64,000 nt of DNA from NCBI GenBank assembly GCA_028023455.1, contig JAQFVV010006203.1, forward strand, positions 11,818,348 through 11,882,347, in the 5' to 3' direction. Of the stretch, positions 12,101-24,794 are shown one piece after another. A program made the translations under genes and the position numbers. How positions within the stretch are numbered: the stretch's first letter is position 1; the number at the start of each line of letters is the position of its first letter. A model generated the notes under the pieces. The model was not told where the DNA came from. It saw only the letters and a program-made list of their open reading frames with translations, and searched no databases. Origin of the DNA: Epiperipatus broadwayi. Lineage: Eukaryota > Onychophora > Udeonychophora > Euonychophora > Peripatidae.

Positions 12101-12114
12101 GGAAAAGGGTGCAA
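12101..12114 (+). other. Probable polypurine tract
   Basis: ggaaaagggtgcaa lies immediately upstream of the 3' LTR, where plus-strand DNA synthesis is primed in LTR elements. It is short and broken by tgc. Confidence 0.55.
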
Positions 12115-13759
12115 TGAACTGGTATTTTCTGCCAGCTCATACTCGTACACATATATACACACATATTTTGTAATAAAACTTATTTTATTAGAAATAAATA
12201 AACACATATTTTTCTATCATGCTCATATATATACACACACATATGTTTTGTTAAAATATAAATATCATTTTATAATACATAATTTTTGAGAAAAGAAATA
12301 TAAATTAACATTTAATTTTAAAATGTAGTTTTGAAAAGTTAAAATAAATTAGATCAAGATCTTACATTTTGATAAAAGTTTGTCTTGTTTAGTCTTTAAA
12401 AAAATTCTTAAAGATAGAAGGGAAAAGAAAGCCATTAATTCTATTGTTAGAGCTTTGACAGTGAATGTATTTTTATGCTATCTATTACGCTGATCAATTG
12501 GAATGTTTCTTTGGGATTTTAAAATAAAATATGAAATAAAAGAAGAGAACATTGAAGGTGTGGACTGAGACTTTAGAAAAAAACTATAAATTACAGGCTT
12601 TCCTTTTGTTAAAAATTAATTGAATTTCTGCCGAGATCAATACCTAATCTATAAGTTTAAATTCGGCTCGGACTCATCAAGAGTAAAAATCGTAAAATTA
12701 CATTAAAAAAATTAAGAAGTAAGTGCAAGGAGAAAATGTTGAGTGGCTAGATCTAACAGAACTTTCTCCCTTGGGAACCTCTTCCTATTACCACCTGGAA
12801 CTGCCTTGTAAATGCCGGACATAGAGAGCTAGCCGAGGAGAACGGACTGGAAGAAAACCACGGACAAACCACGATGAATATAAAGTGAAATATTCCACTC
12901 ACACAGGATCTACACTGATCGATCAGGGTAAATAGACTTTTTTTTATTATAATCTCAAGAGACATTTGCATAATAGAATTTAAAAAAAGAAAGAAAAGCC
13001 TTCATTCCAAATATCTCAAAGTTTCAGCAATAGAAAGAGAGGGAGGGATATGTAGATTGTTAAGTAGATGTATTTACTAATTCAAATTAATCCACATTAT
13101 ATTGTTTTTTTATTATTTATATTTTTGGGGTTACGTTCTATTAATTAAACTTACCTTTAGTTTCTATGATTGTTGTTCTTATAATGTACAGATAGGAATA
13201 AGAAAAATTGTATACTCGATCCAAGGACAAGTAAAAATTTAAGATAAAAAGATTTAACATTAGAAAGAGGAGGTTTGAATGCGTTTGTTTTTAACAAACA
13301 CATTCTTATAGTAAGTCATCCTTGAGTTCACTCATAGTTATGTACCATGATATTTGATGAAAATATTGTATAATTGGTAAAGTGACAGTGCATGTTCCTT
13401 CAAGAACGATACATGTTAATTCTTGATTAGAAAGAAAAAGATCGGAAGGGTTTGATTAGTACGAGGGGAGGGAATAAACAACAAATAGAATAAAGATATA
13501 ATAAATATTTCAACAATAGTGAAGTGTCAATTTGTTTTTTTTTAATTAATTCTTATAATTCATTTTATAATCTTTTGGTCCATTAAAATAAAATTATTTT
13601 AAGATTTACATTTGGTGATTGCCGTTCGTAAATAAATTAACCGTTATTATAGAAATTTTATAATACAGTCTAGGCAGAAATGCTTAGTGGCGCCCTCGAA
13701 TGGCCACCATATGTTTAAATCTTGTGAAATTTAAGAGCTTAACAAAATGTTTTGTTACA
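12115..13759 (+). repeat. 3' LTR
   Basis: The LTR is 1645 bp, starts tgaactgg and ends gttttgttaca, and nearly matches the 5' LTR. A difference worth noting near the end is gtggcgccctcg at about 13687, against gtgtcgccctcg at about 8502 in the 5' copy. Confidence 0.92.
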
Positions 13760-13763
13760 ATGT

Positions 13764-14718
13764 TTAAAAATGAAAAATTTCATAAATGTTTCAATTCTAA
13801 AGCTGAGTTGTGATTAAAACAGATGAAAATTTATTTAATCTTGCTTTGGATTACTTAATCAATTTTTCAGAACACATTATTTTATTTATCTTAGTAAGAG
13901 AAGGTATAATAATTAAACTTAATTATTTTTAATTGTGTTGTTGATAGGTAATAGAAAGATATAAAAGGTACTCTTTCTTTTTATTATTTCGAGTGACATT
14001 CTGGGTAAAAGTCTGTGATTTTTATAAATTTTATATATTTTGTTTTATGTAATTGTTAAGCAGATTAAACACTTCTTTATGTAATTATTATTATTACTAT
14101 AATATATTATGATACATTAGCTTATAAGAGAAGAAAGTGTAGGTCTTCTATAGTCTACTAGAATGCCAGTCATTTGTTAGCAACACAATACAACAGTATA
14201 TTTTACAAAGTTAACAAGAACCCTGAGATTATTATTTATTATTTCATCAATTATTAATCCATTTGTCTATATTATAATCCAAAAGTTGGTGATGTGGCCT
14301 AAGAAACTTGTATGGTTTATTGTACTATTAGTAAAGTAAATACATTTCACTCTACAAAAGTAGAGTAGATCAGATCATGTCAATAAATAATTACGTGGTG
14401 ATACATATTTGCTATATAAGATATTAAAGAAAAGACATAAAGACTCTATTATATATTACTTTACCTGTGAAATATTTCTTATAAAATATTTATTGTTCAG
14501 AGAATGTATTTTGATGGAGGGAAATGTATGTTTTTAAAAAGTGTCACATAGGAATGAGTGAAACATTTCTGTTCCTAATTTATTTATTTACTTTATAGTT
14601 ATGTGTTTTATTACTGCTTTGAAATTTCCTTTTATTTTAATGCATGTCTCTGTAGTAAAAAAAGTGAAAGATAATTAACTGACCACTGAGCTTAGTCATC
14701 ATAATAATAGTAGCTCCT
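13764..14718. other. Unassigned A+T-rich DNA
   Basis: No gene or named repeat was recognised downstream of the LTR element. Confidence 0.4.
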
Positions 14719-14796
14719 CCATTCCTCTTTTTTTTTTTTCACTTTTAATTAGAACTTTTTTTTTCATGTGTTAAAGCATCGGCCATTCCTCTTTTT
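14719..14796 (-). mobile_element. 5'-truncated SINE tail with 14-bp target duplication
   Basis: On the minus strand, ggccgatgctttaacacatgaaaaaaaaa is the same 3' tail as in the SINEs at 30410 and 3547. The segment is flanked by direct repeats ccattcctcttttt at 14719-14732 and 14783-14796, as expected for LINE-mediated retroposition. The tRNA-like head is missing. Confidence 0.6.
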
Positions 14797-15989
14797 ATTC
14801 AGTTAGAATATATATATATTAATCAAAATATTTTAGAATAAATACTAAAAAAGTCCATATTTCTATATAAAATCCAAATAAAGTCTTCGCTGTAGCCAGC
14901 TTATGGTATTTTCTGCCACCTTGAGTAATCTGGTTATGGCAAAGATTTTATTTGTACTTTATGTAGGAATATGGAATTTTTTAGTATTTTAGAATATTTT
15001 GATTTATTATATTTATTTTGTTTGATATTATATATATATAAGCAAATAAATTTACATATGTCACATTCAAGATTTAAATTTTTTTGATAGTGATTACAAA
15101 TGTTTGTAATTGCTTATAAAGATGAGCTAGATGATGATTAAGTTTAAACACAGGCTTAATCCTGCATTAGGAATCATAATATATGTGAAAATACTCAATA
15201 ATATTATTAATAAGTGCTTTGAAAATCAAATAAATTAAATCTGCTTAATGTAAATAACATTCAAAACTACTCTCATCTATAGTTAATTATATTAGGGCTT
15301 GACACCTCTAATGGATTTGTACTGTTATAGTTAATAATTCAGAATTTGATTGTTATATATAACAATTTATTTTCACAATAAGCTAGTACAAAGTGCTTAT
15401 ATGTATTCATTCATAAAAATATTATAAAATATAGCTATATAATGCATTGATTACATAATTAGTTTAGTATAATAAATTTTTAATTTAATATTGCATTATT
15501 GAACTTTAATAATTCTGTGGAATGGAAGTTTTTAGTATGTTTAAAAAAGATAATACTCAGGAAAAAAGAAGTTAGATTAATCATATTACACAGTTATGTT
15601 TAATATTAAAAGTAGGTATAGTAATATTTACTTGATTTAAAGTCTTTTGAGATAGAAACGATATAATAATTTCTAGTCTAATAACTATTTAGTAATTATT
15701 ATTAATATATTTATTTAATGTGCCTGATATCAAAGATATAAATTTAGAAAGTTTAACTCTTATAGATCAAATTGTAGTAATACAACGTGAATATATGCAG
15801 TGAAAAAGAACTTACTAGATATGAACATGCATAATCAATATATGTTTATACCTAATAATTTTTTTAATCAAACTTTTATATTTTGATTACATAATGTAGA
15901 GTTTATAATTTTAAATTATAAAAACACTTCTTTCTAAGCCTATATATATATATGTTAAAACGAAGATTTGCACGGGTTAAATATATAAA
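14797..15989. other. Unassigned A+T-rich DNA
   Basis: Nothing coding was recognised. Short (TA)n runs occur. Confidence 0.4.
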
Positions 15990-16155
15990 ATACATATTTT
16001 GCGGGTTCATCCGTGTTAAAAACTTTTAATATCAATATACTGACGTTTCGACTTGGTCACACAATAACTCTGTGGATGGCTTGTGTGACCAAGTCGAAAC
16101 GTCAGTATATTGATATTAAAAGTTTTTAACACGGATGAACCCGCAAAATATGTAT
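15990..16155. mobile_element. Perfect inverted-repeat element, 75-bp arms
   Basis: Bases 15990-16064 are the exact reverse complement of 16081-16155, with a 16-bp loop at 16065-16080. The arms carry tgacgtttcgacttggtcacac and its inverse. Perfect arm identity means either very recent formation or gene conversion. A hammerhead-like core spans the loop and right arm (see 16062-16112). This combination of inverted arms and a hammerhead-like motif is known from the pseudo-LTRs of Penelope-like elements, but no Penelope coding sequence is adjacent. Confidence 0.8.
16062..16112 (+). ncRNA. Hammerhead-ribozyme-like motif in the hairpin
   Basis: The order is: stem I strand CAATAACT (16062-16069); core CTGTGGA (16070-16076), one base off CUGANGA (A6 is T); stem II GGCTTG/CAAGTC (16078-16083 / 16090-16095) with one G-U pair and loop TGTGAC; GAAA (16096-16099); a minimal self-complementary stem III giving ACGT; a GTC cleavage triplet (16101-16103); and stem I strand AGTATATTG pairing back to CAATAACT with one bulge. 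One extra base sits between core and stem II. The core change probably reduces or abolishes activity. Confidence 0.45.
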
Positions 16156-19100
16156 TATATATATATCTTTATTTTTATAATTTTCAGGAAGAAAATCGTT
16201 ACCATGAACTTCTGTATGGAATCAGCTTACACACTGGAAATTATCTCAAACAAAAATTTGATTTATAAAAAAAAGAGTAAAAAAGAAATATTACTATTAT
16301 CTGTTTATTTGTTTCAGTGCATTTCATATTGAAAAATTTTTCTAATAAATTATATATTTATACACAATGTCTAATATATATTATTTTGTTGTTAAAATTA
16401 TTAGTATAACTGTTTGCATGGATTTAAATATTATATAGATAGTTTTCTCTTTACATAAACTAGATTTATACAAACACTTTTTGGCAAATACAAAATGCAG
16501 AAAATTATTAAAAAATATTTAAAATGTGATATTTGACCTAACACTTTAGAGGCCTCCGAAACATTCCTGCCATTCTACATATTTTAAATAAATTCCAAAC
16601 ATCAACTGGTTCCACAAGTTTGCAAGTTACCTTTCTTCAATCAATAGGGCTGAAAAATGTCATGATAGTAAATGAAACAAACAGCCACTGGTTCAATCAG
16701 GCTAGTCAAGTAAGTCAGCTTGTTTATCACGCTAAAAAAAGTCTATTTAAAAGTTTTACAATTTTTTTTTAATATTCAATGAAACATACCTACTTTCACA
16801 TATTCATCAACAAATAATTGTAGACATTAAAATACTTGAATGCATCACAAATGCTTGATTTCATTGTTGGGTGACTGAATGATTACTAAGAACAGAGTTT
16901 CCAGCACAGATTAGATAAACATATTTCTCAAGCAGATGGAAAAAGTACATGTATTTTCTATGCACAACAAAGACATCATGTTGTTTAGGTAAAGTAGACA
17001 AGGACTTATGCTTGACATATAAGACAATTTTGATGCATCATTTTTCATGTTCAGTCATTAATTATATTAAACACAACCGGGTGTGGAAATCACTAATAAT
17101 CATACAGCAAGTAATGAACGTTTTATGTATTTCAAGCTATTTTATTTCATGAGGTTATATGTTTTACTTTGTACTGTTTTTATTTTTTATTATAATTATA
17201 TTGGTTACAACTGTGCAGAATGGAAATTTCAATGTTTATAACTTGCTTCAATCCTATGATTTATCATCTTAAAATCCTGTTCTATACTTCAAAAGATCAA
17301 AGAGAGTACTTGGGAGATTTTTTTTTGTTATCTATTCTGTGTTATCATGCAATTGGTCAAGACATCACTCAATATTATGTGTACACTGAGGTTAAAACTA
17401 CCAGAATTTTAAAGTGTGAGATAAGTGGAAGATATTTTTTACATTATGCTACAACTGTATTTGATATTAAATTAATACTATAATTTATTGCATACACTAA
17501 TAAGTGAAAAAAATGCTGGTTAGAGGTCAGAGAAAATAAAGTTGATTTGTTTTTCACTTCAAGCTCAACAACCCTCCCAAATCTTTCTATGAACTTTCTG
17601 GACTCTATGGATACCTAGTTATTAACATATGATTAGATTCTATCTGCATTTTATTATTTTTGTTTTCTTTTTTGCCATATTGGTCAGATCTATGACTGCT
17701 ATCCTTTAGTTACATAATTTGGATTATATTATAGTGGCAGAATTAGGGGGCTTTCGATTTGATGTCAGTGTCTAATGAAGACAAAGTAATATGCAGGCAA
17801 ATTTTTTGCTTCCTTGGCATTTGGTCACTAGAATATATAACCACTTTCAATTGACAACTGTTCTTTTAGTCTTTATTTGTTTAACCCAACAGATTCATTC
17901 AATTAATAGTTGAGATAGGGGATCACCAATGGTTGATTAGGCAACAGATTTACTGTACATCTGTGCCTTTGTTTCTAAGTATATATATAATTGGTCACTT
18001 GATTAATTGATTTTCTTTTTTATAACTTTTTTTATTTAATTATGAACCAACAGTCTTAAATAATGATCCAGTTTATGAAGAAACATATTAATCACTTCAT
18101 AGATTATTGAACTAATTACATATTAATGGATTGTAGCATGGCTGTGTACGCAAATGTAGTATCTTTTTATATTCAATGTAAGTTTTGCTCTTGCTTTATG
18201 CATGAGGTAAATTTGGTAATCTATAATAATTACCAGGTTGCAGTTGATGATTTATTTATTTCAATTAATGACAGCTAAAATATATTTTGACAATGGATTC
18301 TGCAGAACTAAAATCTAATTTCATTGGCATTTGCTTTCACGCTTTGAGGAATAAATCAGTGTCTTTGAAATCTTTAAAACAATTGATATTGTCATCCCTT
18401 TTTATAGATAATTCTTTTTTTATTTAAAGAGCTTCTATATGCCTCACATAATTGGTATATTTGTAAAATGTATATCTAGAGGTATATTTGGTGTATACAT
18501 GTTGATGCCTATTGTATTTATATCAAGTATTTCCAGTGGTACTTGTAAAAGCTTTATTTTGGCTATCTTCAGTAATATTTTATGATAGGCCTCTTACTTT
18601 TGTTTTGGTCAGCCAGTTATTTGTCTGACCCAGATTTGTGGACTTTTTAATTTAATTTTGAAATCAGCTTTTTTTAAAGAGTTGCATGATTTGCTGTAGT
18701 TTCAGTCAAATATAATTCAGAAACTGCAGAACCAAAGATAAAGCTTGCATTTACCATAATCCTTCATCTTGGAAATAAAATTATTTTCAGATTCTCATTT
18801 AGGAAGTTATTGAAATCACAACTGTGCTAGATTTCTAGGTTCTGTGGTATTATCTCTAGCCTTTTCTTTCTCTTCTTAAATCTGAAGGTTAAAATTTTAA
18901 TTTACTAATATAGTTTCAAATTTAGGACAGGAATAAGTTGACAACTAAGAGATTGCTTTAACAATATCTACTCATATGAAGATTTGCTGAGAATATAATA
19001 CTTTATATGTTATCAATCTGCACATTTACATGTGCTAATTCTAGTTCTGAGTTTTTGACTTGGTTAAATAAAAGAGAATTGCAGGATATTGGCCAATTTT

Positions 19101-20814
19101 TCAGATTTCCCAGATCCAACTTTTGTATAGAAATAAATTTTAGCCACATTGTTTTAATTTTTTTTCACCATGGATAAAAAGTTTTTTGTCAACTTTTTGA
19201 CAATAAATGAAGCAATTTTTAGATTTAATTGTTGTATTTCTTTTTTGAATGAATGAGTGCTAATAATGGTAGCTACTGTTCAAATTCAATTTTACTAAAT
19301 GCTTAAATGACATAATATTGATGAAAATCTAATCAACCTATACATAGATGGATGTTGTCAGTATTGAGCAAATTCATTTGGATAAATATGTTTTACATGC
19401 AACTAAAATAATGTCAAAACATTTATTACATGTCCTTGTAAAAGTTAAAAAACTTCACAATTTGTTATTGCTAGCAACAAAGAGGAATAAAAACAAATTA
19501 TGTGTCTACTTCTAATAAACTTAACATTTTCAGCCATAACAGCATGTCTTGTAATAGAACGAGTATTATTTTCTGTCAGCAGCTTTAAATTCTAAATATG
19601 AGCAGGCATGACTGAATTCTGCAAGTAGCGGAATATGAATAACTGTCAGAATAATTTCAGACTGAAGTTAATGTTTTGAAGGTAACTCAGCAAGTCTTCA
19701 TTCTTTCTCAAATGGATCTTACTTTTATAACCAGCTCTCCTACCATAATGTGAACAATTCCATTTACTGATCTTGTTATTTGATTGGACTATTTGCGCCA
19801 GTAGTTATTTGTTTACATTATTGTTATTTCATTGGCTAACCTTGTTGCATTCTGAATCAAATAAAGTCCATTATTGAGAGTGAGCTTAAGATAAATCCTC
19901 ATTACAATATTAAGGAGAAAAAATAACCTACTTCTGTGTCCACCATATGTTTAAAATGAAATTGATAGAATTCCTAATGTTAATTAAAAAACATTTATTT
20001 TATTTAATTCCTTTTTTTTATTATTTAAAAACAATTTGATCTTTTAAAAAAACAGCTAAAAATCTGAAGGTAAAATATTTTTTACATTTTTCTAAGCTAA
20101 TCAAAACTACACAATAGGAGATTTTTACGTATATATTTTACTCTCTAGCTAAAAATACTTGCATATTAATTAATTATTTAAAAATAAAAAAAATAAAACG
20201 TTTCTTGAAACTTCTTGATTGCCAAAAATCTACTATAAATTGCAAATTGATCAAATAGAAGAATGTGCCAATTTCTCTATTGTAAAACTCTTTTACAATT
20301 TTACAGTGTACTCATATATATATATATTAGTGGTCCTCAAAGCTATGTTCACATAAGTAGAAAATTATAAAACTTTAAAAACAAATACCATAAAGCAAAA
20401 ATCAATAGCTAATAAGCAAACTTTTCAAATGTATATATATATATATAAGACTAAAAGAAAAGATAAATGATAAAGAATTACCTGTAACTTAGGCACGATA
20501 GAGTTGTTTCTAATTTAAATATTTCTGAATTATATGTTTTAGAGCTCTAGTATTTATCTTAGTTATTGATTGCAAATCCTATTCTTATTTACGTATTTGA
20601 ATTATACTATAAGACCTATTGCTGATATTCATTTTTATTAAGCTCACCAAAGAGCAGACAATTCCTCAGATGTGATTTTTCTAAATTACTTTTAATAATA
20701 ATAGTGTATATAATAATAGTATATGTAATAAATTAGTAATAGGTCAGCTATAATATTTTAAATAATTCTTCAGTTAAATTTTTATTAGCATTATATAGTA
20801 CCAGACACACACTC
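16156..20814. other. Long unassigned A+T-rich region
   Basis: No gene, RNA or recognised mobile element was found across about 4.6 kb on either strand. Open frames here are short and have random A+T-rich composition. There are fewer microsatellites than elsewhere. It could be intergenic or intronic. Confidence 0.4.
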
Positions 20815-21165
20815 CAACTCTTAGAATATTGGTCTCTTGACAGTGCCTGGTCAAGCTCCTTATGAGACTAGAAAATTTATTTGGGTTGACCAGCTATCCG
20901 TTAACAATGATGGGAAGTTCCTAACATAAAATAAATTACTTGCTTCTGACACTAGCTCAGCTTAGAGTATGAAACTATTAAACAACTGGTAGACAGATAA
21001 CAGCAAGCAAACATCAGCCAAATTAATTTAATAATAAAGTTTATTAAGATTGAAAGAAAATAAAAAATAAATAAATAAATACTTCATCTATGGATGTCTT
21101 CACAGAGTATTTTATTTACTAACAGCCTTGACAGTTAAATTGTTCTTTTTAAAATTAATTTGATA
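20815..21165 (+). repeat. Dispersed repeat, family R2, copy 1 (mate at 24795-25125)
   Basis: Shared ordered blocks are acacactcca, ttagaatattg, ggttgaccag.tatcc.aataatgatg, agataacagcaa.caaacatcagc, and aattaatttaataataa...agtttattaagat. The two copies lie about 4 kb apart in the same orientation. No coding capacity was seen. It may be the end of a retroelement, because copy 2 directly abuts the RTE relic at 25130. Confidence 0.65.
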
Positions 21166-21330
21166 ATATTAAATAACCTTTTAAAAGAGGTTCTTATAAT
21201 AAATAATATATGTATAAATAACTTTTACTAAAATAAAAAAAAATCAATTTATCTCATCAAATGCCTATACCTATATGCACTTACTATAAATACTCTGTGT
21301 GTCTCTATATCTATACCACTATATAAATAT

Positions 21331-21630
21331 TCAGAATATAATCAGAACTATTAAATATGAGAGAGGCATGAAAAGCTGTTTTGGAGTGATCCATGCATAA
21401 ATAATGAGGTAGGCAATTCTGGCCACTGGGACTCCATTTAAAAAAATAAGAGTTTGAATGAAACACGGTAAATCAGAGGTTCTTATAATTCTCCAATGTA
21501 TAGTAATAATATAATATAAAGCAACCATTGTAGCTATTCCAAAGCTAGGCCACATCAGAGTAAATAGACTGATAAAGCAGAAGACAGCCTGGGTGACCAG
21601 AGGTAATGCAAAATCCAGACAGAGGCATAG
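21331..21630 (-). CDS. Candidate exon of an unrecognised membrane protein
   Basis: On the minus strand, 99 codons are open from a possible acceptor (caccagtgttag, ending at 21631) to a TGA at 21331-21333. The local base composition is less A+T-rich than its flanks and the peptide is not low-complexity. It has hydrophobic stretches around VFCFISLFTLMWPSFGIATM, an IHWRIIRTSDLPCF linker, then LIFLNGVPVARIAYLIIYAW and a hydrophobic C-terminus. That suggests three or four membrane segments. I do not recognise the family. It is on the actin strand but about 16.5 kb beyond the actin stop, so it would be a different gene. It could also be a pseudogene fragment or chance. Confidence 0.3.
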   Translation of the reverse strand, partial: LCLCLDFALPLVTQAVFCFISLFTLMWPSFGIATMVALYYIITIHWRIIRTSDLPCFIQTLIFLNGVPVARIAYLIIYAWITPKQLFMPLSYLIVLIIF

Positions 21631-22619
21631 CTAACACTGGTGAAATAAAAGAAAAACCCTAAAAAATAAAATGGTCTTCATTTGGATTTATTTTATGTCC
21701 ACACACACAAGTAGATCTATACTTTTATATAATAGCATGTTATACAAAGCATGAAAATATCTTAACAAATCAAAAGCCATCACCCACATAACTGATTAAC
21801 ACTGTTTTTAAAAAAAATAATTTCAAACATTATTATGAATCTTATTTTAAAAGTTTTGCTAGTTGCTTTTAAACTTCAGACTTACTTTCCTTTATAAATA
21901 ATACTTACGTTTTAAATATTTAAAGAAAAGAGGGGATAGGATCGAATAGCTTTACAATAATAATCAACTCATGCAAAATGTAGACTTTATTAATAACTGT
22001 CAAAACTCTCACGAAAGAAAAGAGAATTTCTTCAATAATAATTTTTTTAAACAGTAAATTTTAATTTAATATTTACTCTAATAAAAATAGTAATACATTC
22101 ATAAATGACATTAATGTTATAAAATAGTATATACATAAAATAAAAACAAATACATGTGACTCTAAGATGATTGTTAAAATGTACATATACATAATGAAAA
22201 TAATTTTAACCACATCTGGCTTATTTAAGGCATGAAAAAGTTTATATTACTGTTAATGTCCATCAATGTGTCGCTTGTTTTCATTATTGTAAGAGTAGCT
22301 ACTCTTGTCCATTTTGTAGTTGTATCTTATTGTCCATTATCTGAGAGCATGTAGGTTGGCATTGTAGGCCATCTTTTTATGAGTTTATGAATTTAAAACA
22401 TACTGGTGGATGAAGTTAGGCTTAAAGTCCAGAGTTTATATTGTTAAAGTGTCCAGCCACACATATTTCAAAGAACACCATTAGGAATAAATTTTAGGTT
22501 CATTTTATAAAACTTCAAGCCATTTACCATTAACTGTTTGTGGAGTATTAATAATTTTGATAAATTAGCTGGCAATGAGTGCTATCTGACTAGCAGAATG
22601 AAAAGCCCATACATCTTGA
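21631..22619. other. Unassigned A+T-rich DNA
   Basis: No gene or known element was recognised. Confidence 0.4.
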
Positions 22620-22745
22620 ATGAGATCTTGATTAGAAGGATCTGAAAGAATCTAATCAATGAATCTAATAAATGAATGAATCAATCAATCCATGGAAAGA
22701 AAATTAGAAAAGAATCTAATTGAATCTAATGAATGAATCTAATGA
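22620..22745. repeat. Degenerate tandem repeat of gaatctaatgaat-like units
   Basis: Imperfect copies of gaatctaat, aatgaatc and aatcaatc follow each other with interruptions. It looks like an old minisatellite or microsatellite. Confidence 0.6.
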
Positions 22746-23699
22746 AGCAATAGATTTTGAAGAGCTTTTCTACAGATCATGATTGATTGTTTTCCTACAA
22801 AAATTTTCTTGATTAACATCTTGAAAATAAGCCATGTTTTTAATTAAGACATTCTTGAACATATTTCCAATAAACCGGGTTTTTAGTTAAGAATTTTTTT
22901 AAATTAATACATTTTTGCATTCCACACTAGATTAATTTAATTACATGCCTTATCTGGACAATGCTTAACTTACATATTTCACTTTTCTTAAAAATATTGC
23001 ATTCTATTTAATAAATAACAGAAGTATTTTCAACCTTGTGTGTGTGTGTTTATATACATTTGATTGCACTTTTATAACATACATTTATTATAAAATTAAA
23101 TTAACAAAAATCCCCAAATTAATTTACAAGTCAAATTTTAGTAAAGCATCTGTTTCAACTGTCCCTTATGCCATGGGAAAAAAATGAAATCTTCATTTCT
23201 TTAATTGTTTTACATTTAAAACTTGAAATATAAAAAAGATAAAATTTGCTGCAATCTGTTTATTGAACTTTACTTTCAATTAACTATTTTTACAGTCTAT
23301 TTTCTCAGAATCTACCTTTCTTTTTGACCTCTATATAAAGTTTCTTCTTTGCCATTTTAATCTGGTGGTCTAATTTTATCACACTCAGACTTTTATTCAC
23401 TATTATAGTATATTTTTAAAAATGCCTTGATAATTTCATGAGAAAAGATCTAGTTGCTTGGATAAAACTAAACTCATGATTCTCTATATTTGTGCTCTCA
23501 TAAAGCAACTTTTTACCACCAATTCTCTGTCTAAAAACTTTATCTGTTCTATTACTGACATAAGCACGGTTATGTGAAAATATTTTCACACTATTCTACC
23601 TTGCTTATTCCACAGTCTTTTAACTCTAGCTATCATATTACTCAATTTTTCCATAAAATTATTAATTAATATGTTCTGTTTTTTTTATTTTGTAGGGAT
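22746..23699. other. Unassigned A+T-rich DNA
   Basis: No gene or known element was recognised. Confidence 0.4.
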
Positions 23700-24420
23700 C
23701 GGTAGAACTGAAAAAACGCATAATTGGTCATTTTTTATGTATTATAAACTTTTTTTGACATTATAAAATTCACTGTTACTTTTTAAGTAAGTCTGAAATT
23801 CTTTTTTTCATACTTTTTTTATTATTTTTTTATTATGTGTTTTTTCTATTTCATCCTGAACTCTTTTGATCTTAAGCACTTCTGATATTGCAAAACTTCA
23901 TTTATATGCTTACTATCCTCTCATATCCCTTCTATCTGTGCTATTTTTCTTCTACCCTCTCTATCTTATACTCTATAATCTTAATTATTCTTTAATTTCA
24001 TTAACATTCTCTTTCATTGTATTTACTTCCTGTTCTATTTACTCAATCTCTTTACTTAAAATTTTCCCTTCTACCTATTGCCTTTTGATTTTGATCTACC
24101 CTATCCATGATTTTCTGCATCGTTTTTTAAACTCCTGCTTATTGTTTGTTGATATTGATTTAATTTTTCTATTAACTCCTGATTTATACTTAATCTTTTC
24201 ACATTTGCTCTATCACATCCTACCAATCTTGTTTAATTTCTTTTATCTCTTGCATATTTGCTGACTTTCCAATTTTACACTCATCAGCACTTGCATCTCT
24301 GTAGGTTTATTTACATTTTCAACAACTTCAGGGATTTTAAAAGTCATGAAACTACCTTTTTTCCATTCTACCTCCTCAAGTATTAAATTATGACTTTGTT
24401 CTACTGATTCCATATTTTTT
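23700..24420 (-). pseudogene. Degenerate coiled-coil-like reading region
   Basis: The plus strand is strikingly pyrimidine-rich. Read on the minus strand, it gives charged, heptad-like pieces (for example EIEQEVNTMKENVNEIKE and a segment near the start with VEWKKGSFMTFKIPE), broken by many stops in all frames. This is the composition expected of a decayed coiled-coil ORF, such as a LINE ORF1 or a gag. No defining motif remains, so the assignment is inference. The 132-codon plus-strand frame at 23866-24264 is a low-complexity hydrophobic shadow of it. Confidence 0.3.
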
Positions 24421-24794
24421 TAAAATCAAGAGCAAAACAAAACTTTTCTATTTTATTAACTAACTCTAATTTCTTTCAATAATTAAGTAGCACTTAAAAT
24501 ATGCTTTCTTATATTTAAAATGCTAATTATAATATTTAAAATATATTATTTCCTTAAATGACAAACTACTACTCTAAACCACTCTACATTTCTATAAATA
24601 TTACTACTAACACTGACTGATTTTTTTATTTTCTTTTTAATACTTAATTTTGCCAAACTACTCCTAATACGTTTTAGCAATTGTTTCAAAAAAATCTCCA
24701 TTGAGTGTATAATTAAATTTATGTGAATAAACCACCAAACTCAATTTTAATTGAGCTCCTATTGGTTAAATTGGCTACACTATTTTTTAAATTT

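Larger units (their letters stand above)
6933..13759 (+). mobile_element. Ty3/gypsy LTR retrotransposon, complete ends, defective interior
   Basis: The element has two long LTRs and is flanked by a 4-bp duplication atgt (6929-6932 and 13760-13763). The LTRs begin TG and end CA. Between them, in order, are a gag-like region, a protease with a DTGS active site, the RT N-terminal part, an RNase H, and an integrase with D, D and E motifs followed by a GPY/F-like end. That order (RT-RNaseH-INT) is the Ty3/gypsy order. The RT palm is deleted and several stops and frameshifts occur, so the copy cannot encode its own replication. The two LTRs are almost identical, which implies a fairly recent insertion. 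Confidence 0.92.

Noticed and set aside
13686-13693. TGGCGCCC as the primer-binding site of the Ty3/gypsy element
   Set aside because: It lies inside both LTR copies (mutated in the 5' one), whereas a primer-binding site should follow the 5' LTR.
23866-24264. 132-codon hydrophobic open frame
   Set aside because: Low-complexity L/I/F/S/Y peptide without an ATG start, in a pyrimidine-rich tract. It is better explained as the shadow of a decayed purine-rich (charged) reading region on the other strand.
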